Positions 57,842 to 64,000 of a stretch of 64,000 nucleotides of DNA are shown in pieces (position 1 is the stretch's first letter; every line of letters starts with the position of its first letter). The translations under genes were made by a program, and so were the position numbers. The notes below the pieces were generated by a model. The model was not told the DNA's origin. It saw only the letters and a list, made by a program, of their open reading frames with translations, and did no database searches. The stretch is from Monarcha castaneiventris obscurior (lineage: Eukaryota; Chordata; Aves; Passeriformes; Monarchidae), in contig JAMPIT010000174.1 in assembly GCA_026261815.1 (NCBI GenBank), positions 1,054,001 to 1,118,000 of the forward strand. Direction: 5' to 3'.

Positions 57842-58720
57842 CGCGCTGCCCCTGTGCCCGCTCCTGTGGCCGCGCACTGCCCCTGTGCCCGCTCCTGTGG
57901 CCGTGCACTGCCCCTGTGCCCGCTCCTGCGGCCGCGCACTGCCCCTGTGCCCGCTCCTGCGGCCGCGCACTGCCCCTGTGCCTGCCCCTGCGGCCGCGCA
58001 CTGCCCCTGTGCCCGCCCCTGTGCCCGCTCCTGTGGCCGCGCACTGCCCCTGTGCCCGCCCCTGTGCCCGCTCCTGTGGCCACGCACTGCCCCTGTGCCC
58101 GCTCCTGCGGCCGCGCACTGCCCCTGTGCCCGCTCCTGAGGCCACGCACTGCCCCTGTGCCCGCCCCTGTGCCCGCTCCTGTGGCCGCGCACTGCCCCTG
58201 TGCCTGCCCCTGCGGCCACGCACTGCCCCTGTGCCCGCTCCTGTGGCCACGCACTGCCCCGTGCCTGCCCCCGCGGCCGCGCACTGCCCCTGTGCCCGCT
58301 CCTGTGCCCGCCCCTGTGCCCGCTCCTGTGCCCGCTCCTGTGGCCACGCACTGCCCCTGTGCCCGCTCCTGTGCCCGCCCCTGTGCCCGCTCCTGTGGCC
58401 ACGCACTGCCCCTGTGCCCGCTCCTGTGGCCGCGCACTGCCCCTGTGCCCGCTCCTGTGCCCGCCCCTGTGCCCGCTCCTGTGGCCACGCACTGCCCCTG
58501 TGCCCGCTCCTGTGGCCGCGCACTGCCCCTGTGCCCGCTCCTGTGGCCGCGCACTGCCCCTGTGCCCGCCCCTGTGCCTCCTCCCGTGCCCGCTCCTGTG
58601 CCTCCTCCCGTGCCCGCTCCTGTGCCCGCTCCGCTCGGCTCCTGTGCCCGCCCCTGTGCCTTCTCCTGTGCCTCCTCCCGTGCCCGCCCCTGTGCCCGCC
58701 CCGCCCGGCTCCGCAGCCCC
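57842..58720. repeat. GC-rich minisatellite, 31-bp unit with 12-bp sub-unit
   Basis: About 20 copies of a 31-base unit (core cactgcccctgtgcccgctc followed by ctgtggccgcg) run from about 57842 to 58570. Several are extended by extra 12-base sub-units (tgcccgctcctg or tgcccgcccctg). The right end (58570-58720) is a degenerate array of the 12-mers with tgcctcctcccg variants. Because 31 is not a multiple of three and the unit has no stop in any frame, open frames of 150-400 codons appear on both strands; these are not genes. Confidence 0.92.
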
Positions 58721-59300
58721 AGCGCCGCCCGGCCGGCGCAAATCCCGCAGCGGGATTCAAACCGCGCTCCCGGGGTGGGGCTGCTCTCGGCACGCCCACA
58801 GACGGGGCCGGGACGCGCCTCCTCCCCGCCCTCGGAAGGCGCCGGCCGGGCTAGCTCCGGGCTGGCTCCGGTCTGGCTCCGGGCTGGCTCCGTGAGAGGC
58901 CGCCGGGGCTGCCGCGCTTGGCCGGAGGCGAGCAGCGGAGCGGAGCGGGCCCGGGGCGCAGGGGACACGGCCCCGCGGCCGGCAGTGCGCTCGCATCCGC
59001 TGTCCGCGCGTCGGCTTCTGTATCTCTCTTCAGTGTCTCTCTGGGGCTTTTGAAAGACCGATCAAGTTCTAAAGCGAACGCGCCTCTGTAGCCTTTCTGC
59101 GCGTGGTGTATGAAACGCCGCTGCTCCTGCTCTGAGGCTCTGTAGCCCAAGCTCTCCGCAGCGGCCCCGCCGCACAGGTGAGTGTGTGTGCAGGGGAGGG
59201 AGCTGTGTGCAGGCGGCCTGTGCTCGCAGCCTCACCCGGCCCGGCCCGGGGGCTCGGAGCTGCGGGTACCCCTGCACCAGAGATGCCAGCGCCCCGCTCT
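58700..59300 (+). promoter_or_regulatory. CpG-island promoter and noncoding first exon of HDAC10
   Basis: Dense CpG sequence with no TATA box, ending in a strong donor gtgagt at 59178. A noncoding first exon ending at 59177 would splice to the ATG exon at 59537. The transcription start is not identifiable but probably lies between 58.9 and 59.1 kb. Confidence 0.65.
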
Positions 59301-59545
59301 CGGACACTCGGGCAGTGTGAATCCTGCCTGCCCGCACCCAGCTTCGGTGCGTGCACTTTTGTCAGAATCTGGGCCCTAAATATTTTTCTTTGATTTCATT
59401 CTGTAAGTACAAAGTCTAAAGTGCAAAACTGTCGTGCAAGCAGGTGTGCTCTCTGTACTTATATTCTCACTGTCAAGTGAAATAGTAACTGGTTTAAGTT
59501 GACTTCTAATGTGAAATAATGTTTTGGTCTGCTCAGTCCGTAGCA

Positions 59546-59610
59546 ATGGCTTCAGGAACAGCGCTGATTTATGATGAGGAGATGACCACTCACAAACTAC
59601 TTTGGAGTGA
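59546..59610 (+). CDS. HDAC10: HDAC10 coding exon 1
   Basis: The exon begins at 59537 with 9 bases of 5' UTR, then ATG. Encodes [20 protein letters not shown], Ser and two bases of Asp22. Donor gtaagt. Confidence 0.93.
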
Positions 59611-62600
59611 GTAAGTCACTGCTGTTGTTTTTATTAATAGATTCTTATTAGGTGTCGTAAGGGCAGTATCAAATAAATGCATTTTTGATAAATGTAATAG
59701 GAAGTACCTAGTGATACTTCCTGTCATTTTCTAAGTAAATGGAAGGTCTTTCCTTTATGAGAAAAAATATTATTTTATTCCCAGTTTGTATCTAGATACA
59801 GTAACAATCATCTGTAACTGGATTTAAGGAGCTGTAGGCATCCACTCTGGGAGGCCTTAACAAGAAGTGTTAGGATGAGGCATCTGAGTAGCCCCCTAAA
59901 TAACGTGTTTTAAGCTAATTAAATTGTTTATAAAGCTAAAGTATCACTTACCTTGGAAAAGTATGTAGGTACACTCACTCAGCTGAAACCTGTCAATTAC
60001 ATACAGTTAGAAACTGGCATATTACTTAAATTTGCACAAATTAGAGCAGTTCCTTTGCAGTGCTCAGAGTAATAATCCATTGTTGTCTTCTCTCCCAAAC
60101 CTGCTTCTCCTCTGTTCACCTTCATTGTAATCTACAACTTTTAATTTCAGCATTCCCGTGTCTGTAGTTAAGCACTGCAACTTTTAGCAGTGAGAGACAA
60201 ATCTAAAAATGATGTTATTGTATTCTTTGTTTGAGGTTTTTTTAAGATTTTTTTTTTTTTGCTTATATATTTTAGAATTAATTTCAGACTCAGTTCCACA
60301 GGAAGTATTTAAAGATTTTTTTTCCCATTTATTGTCATGTATTTCTCTTTTAGGGTAATGAATCTTCTTACAGTGGGGCGTTAAAAGTTAGGCGTATTAT
60401 AAGTGTATTAGCTACCTGTGCTGGTATAGTATTATAGTAATATAATTATTGCTTATTTTCAGTCCCATTTGTGATATTGAAGTGCCAGAAAGACTTTCAT
60501 TCTCCTATGAGCAGCTTAAAAGTTACCATCTTGTGGAAAGATGTGTCCATGTGCCTGCCAGAGAAGGAAGCGAGGAAGAGATCCTGTTGGTTCACAGGTC
60601 TGAAACTTAACTTTCATTCAGATTAATTCAATGAAACAGTAGATCTCATATCTCCAAATTATATTTTGATCCATTTGAAAAGAGTGTTCCAAAATTCAAT
60701 GGCTTTCATTAATTTCAATGGAAAATATGTCACACTGAGTATGACGTAGGTGCTGAATTATGAATCTGCTATTCCACGAAATCTACATTCTCATTCTGTG
60801 GGATCTTAAGCAATGAATGCTGATTTATACATAGGAATAAAAGTAAACTTCTGAAAGATATTTATAGTTGCTTACTTAAGTGTAGTGTTAATCTCTCTTT
60901 ACCCTGCAGTTTAGAACACTTGGAAGTGGCAAAAAGCACTCAGACAATGAATGAGGAGGAGCTGAAAAGAGTCTCTGAAAATTATGATGCTTTTTTCTTT
61001 CATCCGGTGTGTAAGTTAAACTGCTTCCTTTATTGGGAGTTACAGCTATTTGTGTTAGTGCATCTGAGTGGCACTTTTCTAATTAGGGGAAAACTAAAAA
61101 TACTTTTTTTGCTACTAACATAGTCTCACATTTATTTATGATATTATCATTATCTAGTTTAGTATAATGCTGTAACTTACCTTGGTCAAATGTCCTGTCA
61201 TGTATTTTGTAATTTTATCATACCAGTATAATGCACTGCTCAAATTCTAGCTCTATTTTGTCACTTAATGTCACTGTAGACCATTAGTGACCTTCAAATC
61301 ACATTTTGGTAACAATTGCTCTTAAATGTTGTGCCATGAAATGGGGATGAAGTCTTCTGTGTTGTGTTTCTGTAGGGTTTCATTCCTTATTTTCAAAGAT
61401 GCCGTGCTATTCCACTCACTGTGTCCATCTCACATTTTTTAACCGCTCCGCAGAGAACATCCTTCAAAAGATTATGGTGATCACTGGTAATCCTAGGGGA
61501 AAGCACATTGGAACCTGTAAAGCTGTAAAGTTCTGTTTCAGCTATCTTCATACAGCTTCAGTGGGGTAGAATTATGTCAAGACAGTTTGCTGCTGGGGTG
61601 CTAAAGCATGTTACGTGTGCCTTGTTTAAGTTGATGAGTTTCTCTTTCTCAGAGCACTTACCGCTGTGCCAGACTCGCAGTGGGGGCAACTCTGCAGCTG
61701 GTGGATGCTGTGATGTCAGGAGCAGTGCACAATGGAATGGCACTGGTAAGGTAAGAAAATACGTGAGGAAGCTTTCACTTAGCAAAATTTCTTTTGTTGT
61801 GAATAACTTACAAAACTTTGGTTCAGACCTCCAGGTCACCACAGCCAGAGAAATGCAGCTAACGGCTTCTGTTTGTTCAACAACGTTGCTATTGCAGCAG
61901 AATATGCAAAACTGAAATATGGTCTACACAGGTGAGTGCATGGTTGACTCCAGAGAAGCTCTTCATATGTAAATATCAGTTTGACACTGTACTGGTTGAG
62001 ATTGATGTCCAGAGTTTTCTGGGTGTCATGTTCCTTTTGGTTCAGAAAAACATTTTCCATTTATACCTTCTGTAGATTAAGATGCTGTGGCTCTTCCTCT
62101 GAATGTTTTCTTTTACTGATCTACAGAATCCTAATTGTTGACTGGGATGTGCACCATGGGCAAGGAACTCAATATATATTTGAAGAAGATCCAAGGTTTG
62201 AAGGGTTTTTTTTCTTCTTTAATGCCAGATGTTTAAAGATTGTTTCCCTTTCTAGAAAATAAGATTTATTACACTTCTAAAACTAGAATTTTGCAAAATA
62301 TTCACCTTGCTATTTTAGTCTCCCTGGTTTTCACTTCTTATAAAATAGAAGGAAATATCTAAATCAAAATAAAATGTAAATCTGTTCTACTTTAAAGAAT
62401 AGCAAACAAAATACGCAATATGATTACCTTGGTTTGCCAGCACTCAGGTAGTACATCTATTCTCTATTCGTGAATCTCTCAGTCAAAGTCTTCAAGTAGT
62501 AGTTGGATAAAATACATGAGCTTTCTATTTTGTTTGGAAAAGCTACATAAGTAGGTTCTAGAAACAAGTCTGCTGTTCTGAAAATTCCTTGTATTTGATC

Positions 62601-63930
62601 TGTACGGAGTGCATGCCTACAAGACATTTTTAGCATGTTAATTTTTAGGTTAATTTTGGCATGGGACCTACTGTACCAATTTTCACACTCTAAATCCTTT
62701 GAGAGAACTAAGGAGAAAAGACAGTTTTATTTTCTTGCTTTCAGGCAATGCAGTCACCAGGTTCAGGATATAAAGCCATTTCCACAATTTTTCGTCAAAT
62801 TGGACTTTTATTTTTTTTATTTTCAGTGTTTTGTACTTTTCTTGGCATCGCTATGAACATCAGGAATTCTGGCCATCACTTAAAGAATCCGATTATGATG
62901 CCGTGGGCCTGGGAAAAGGAAAAGGTTTTAACATAAATTTGCCTTGGAATAAGGTAAATATTGTTTACAGCACAGCAAAGCAAGTGCAGTAGCTTTGTAT
63001 CTCATCCTTTATGTAACACTTTGAGTAAGTACCCTGCTTCACTTACTTGGCAAATGTCTTACACAGTGTATATCCTTCCAGTCAGGGAGAGTCTGCTGGA
63101 AAATATGGCTCAGAATGTGATAATTTTTCTCTCTCTTCTATTATTCAAAAATTTACACACTGATTTTTACTTGAATATCTTGCCTAGCCATCAAATCAGA
63201 AAGTGCTTCAGGAGATGGTTACATCCATTCTTGTTTAGCAGAGAACTGAAGCTCAGTAAGGTTAAAAATGGTGGATATTTATGCACTTTACTTAAATGGA
63301 GGTTTTTTTACTGTACTTCATAAGATTCCCTCATCTTTAACTTTTCCTATCTTTCCCTAAAGTCTTGAAGAACCTTAGAAAATTTGTCATTCCAACAGGA
63401 AAACATGACCAGTCTTTCTCATTTTCCAGGTTGGGATGGGAAATTCAGATTATCTTGCTGTGTTTTTCCATGTGTTGCTTCCAATGGCTTTTGAGGTAAT
63501 TTTTTACTGCCAAAGAGTACTTCCTAAGTGTTTCTTAAGCAATTCAAGTCATTGAATATTTTACAGAAATGCAGTAATTGCCAGTAGCACAGTTAATACA
63601 TTTATTCTGCTGGTGTGATGTTGCCCTGATCAACTGAATAGTATTTATAGAATTTTAGCTTTTAAATATTCAATATAATCATCTGCAGCTTCTCCAGCAG
63701 AAACAAAAATAGTTCTTAGTGTAAAAGGGTAATGTATTCAAGGAGAATCCTTATTTGTGTTCATATTCTAACTGAAGTAACAGCTGATTGTGGTACAGTT
63801 GAAATCCCATAAAAAGCTGAAAATAGGAAGGACATAGAGACGTGCTACAACTGTCTCTCTTTTGTAACAGTTTGATCCTGAACTGGTTATTGTCTCCTCT
63901 GGATATGATTCTGGAATTGGTGACCCTGAA
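59546..63930 (+). CDS. HDAC10: HDAC10, polyamine deacetylase, 5' part (9 coding exons, truncated by window)
   Basis: Class IIb zinc-dependent deacetylase; in vertebrates HDAC10 prefers N8-acetylspermidine and is mainly cytosolic. Coding exons: 59546-59610, 60463-60597, 60910-61006, 61653-61750, 61827-61931, 62127-62195, 62827-62953, 63430-63495 and 63871-63930, all in phase, giving residues 1-274. Seen: catalytic RPPGHH with His136/His137, zinc ligands Asp174 and His176 in [11 protein letters not shown], Asp267 in SGYDSG, and Glu274, which corresponds to the gatekeeper Glu that selects for the amine group (E274 in zebrafish numbering). The loop known as P(E,A)CE reads PICD (23-26). Tyr307, the rest of the domain and the C-terminal pseudo-deacetylase lie beyond 64000. 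HDAC6 is excluded by the IGDPE motif and position. Confidence 0.95.
60463..60597 (+). CDS. HDAC10: HDAC10 coding exon 2
   Basis: Residues 22-66: the PICD variant of the P(E,A)CE loop, VPERL, and a stretch ending EEEILLVHS. Donor gtctga is weak. Confidence 0.93.
60910..61006 (+). CDS. HDAC10: HDAC10 coding exon 3
   Basis: Encodes [13 protein letters not shown] through NYDAFFFHP, ending in phase 0. The used donor must be gtgtgt at 61007, because the stronger-looking gtaagt at 61011 would shift the frame against exon 4. Confidence 0.92.
61653..61750 (+). CDS. HDAC10: HDAC10 coding exon 4
   Basis: Encodes [20 protein letters not shown] then [12 protein letters not shown] and two bases of Arg132. 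Acceptor ctttctcag, donor gtaaga. Confidence 0.95.
61827..61931 (+). CDS. HDAC10: HDAC10 coding exon 5
   Basis: Carries the active-site PPGHH (His136, His137) and [13 protein letters not shown]. It follows a 76-base intron, the shortest in the window. Confidence 0.96.
62127..62195 (+). CDS. HDAC10: HDAC10 coding exon 6
   Basis: Encodes [18 protein letters not shown] then EEDP; holds zinc ligands Asp174 and His176. Acceptor tctacag, donor gtttga (weak). Confidence 0.95.
62827..62953 (+). CDS. HDAC10: HDAC10 coding exon 7
   Basis: Encodes [20 protein letters not shown] through [16 protein letters not shown]. Acceptor attttcag after a T-rich tract, donor gtaaat. Confidence 0.95.
63430..63495 (+). 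CDS. HDAC10: HDAC10 coding exon 8
   Basis: Twenty-two codons, [20 protein letters not shown] plus Phe-Glu. Acceptor attttccag, donor gtaatt. Confidence 0.95.
63871..63930 (+). CDS. HDAC10: HDAC10 coding exon 9
   Basis: Twenty codons, [20 protein letters not shown], with zinc ligand Asp267 and gatekeeper Glu274. Donor gtaagt; the gene continues beyond the window. Confidence 0.95.
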
Positions 63931-64000
63931 GTAAGTAACTTGTGGTCTTTGTGTTGTCAGTCGTGAATCTATTAGGAAAATATTCCTGCTCCTTTAATGT

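Larger units (their letters stand above)
59178..64000 (+). other. HDAC10 introns
   Basis: Introns at 59178-59536, 59611-60462, 60598-60909, 61007-61652, 61751-61826, 61932-62126, 62196-62826, 62954-63429, 63496-63870 and from 63931 onward. All are short and AT-rich. I recognise no mobile element or RNA gene in them. Confidence 0.85.

Noticed and set aside
57720..59053. Long open frames of 324-399 codons on both strands, Pro/Cys/Ala-rich or Gly/Arg/Gln-rich
   Set aside because: They are translations of the 31-bp and 12-bp minisatellite and the adjoining CpG island. The same array is open in several frames at once, with no domain or splice evidence.

Overview
The window is nuclear DNA of a bird, probably a passerine. 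The genes are split into small exons with GT-AG introns. CR1 LINE fragments are scattered in both orientations. One short element near 15.7 kb joins a tRNA-Ile-like head to a CR1-like tail, the architecture of the TguSINE1 family known from songbirds. Species cannot be read from the sequence.

Three protein-coding genes lie head to tail on the + strand. (1) MAPK12 (p38-gamma MAP kinase) is complete, with 12 coding exons between 6092 and 36913, a CpG-rich promoter at about 5.6-6.6 kb and a poly(A) signal at 37001. The spliced frame gives 361 residues with all kinase hallmarks, a TGY activation loop, a Met gatekeeper and a C-terminal PDZ ligand (ETAV). (2) A four-exon secreted Frizzled-related protein gene (53193-56545, 286 residues) has a signal peptide, a Frizzled cysteine-rich domain and a netrin-like domain. 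It looks like sizzled (SZL), a gene known from fish, frogs and sauropsids and, to my knowledge, lacking in mammals. A TATA box and three GATA motifs lie just upstream. (3) The 5' part of HDAC10 (noncoding first exon ending at 59177; coding exons from 59546) runs off the right edge after codon 274. MAPK12 followed by HDAC10 is also the human 22q13.33 order; here the sFRP gene sits between them.

Layout: 1-5.6 kb upstream DNA without recognisable exons; 5.6-6.6 kb MAPK12 CpG island with a GGTGCC-type hexamer repeat; 6.1-37 kb MAPK12, with introns of about 9.7 and 9.1 kb carrying CR1 copies, the SINE and a degraded CR1 reverse-transcriptase relic; 37-53 kb intergenic DNA; 53-57.4 kb SZL; 57.8-58.7 kb a GC-rich 31-bp minisatellite directly before the HDAC10 CpG island; 59.2-64 kb HDAC10. 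The longest open frames in the window (300-400 codons in several frames and both strands near 57.7-59 kb) are products of the minisatellite, not genes.

The three genes do not form a pathway. MAPK12 is a stress- and muscle-associated kinase, SZL-type proteins inhibit Tolloid/BMP1 proteases that cleave Chordin, and HDAC10 is a polyamine deacetylase. The points most worth following up are the SZL locus, a textbook U12-type intron in MAPK12, a changed P(E,A)CE motif in HDAC10 (PICD here), a NAGNAG acceptor in SZL, and the promoter-proximal minisatellite.
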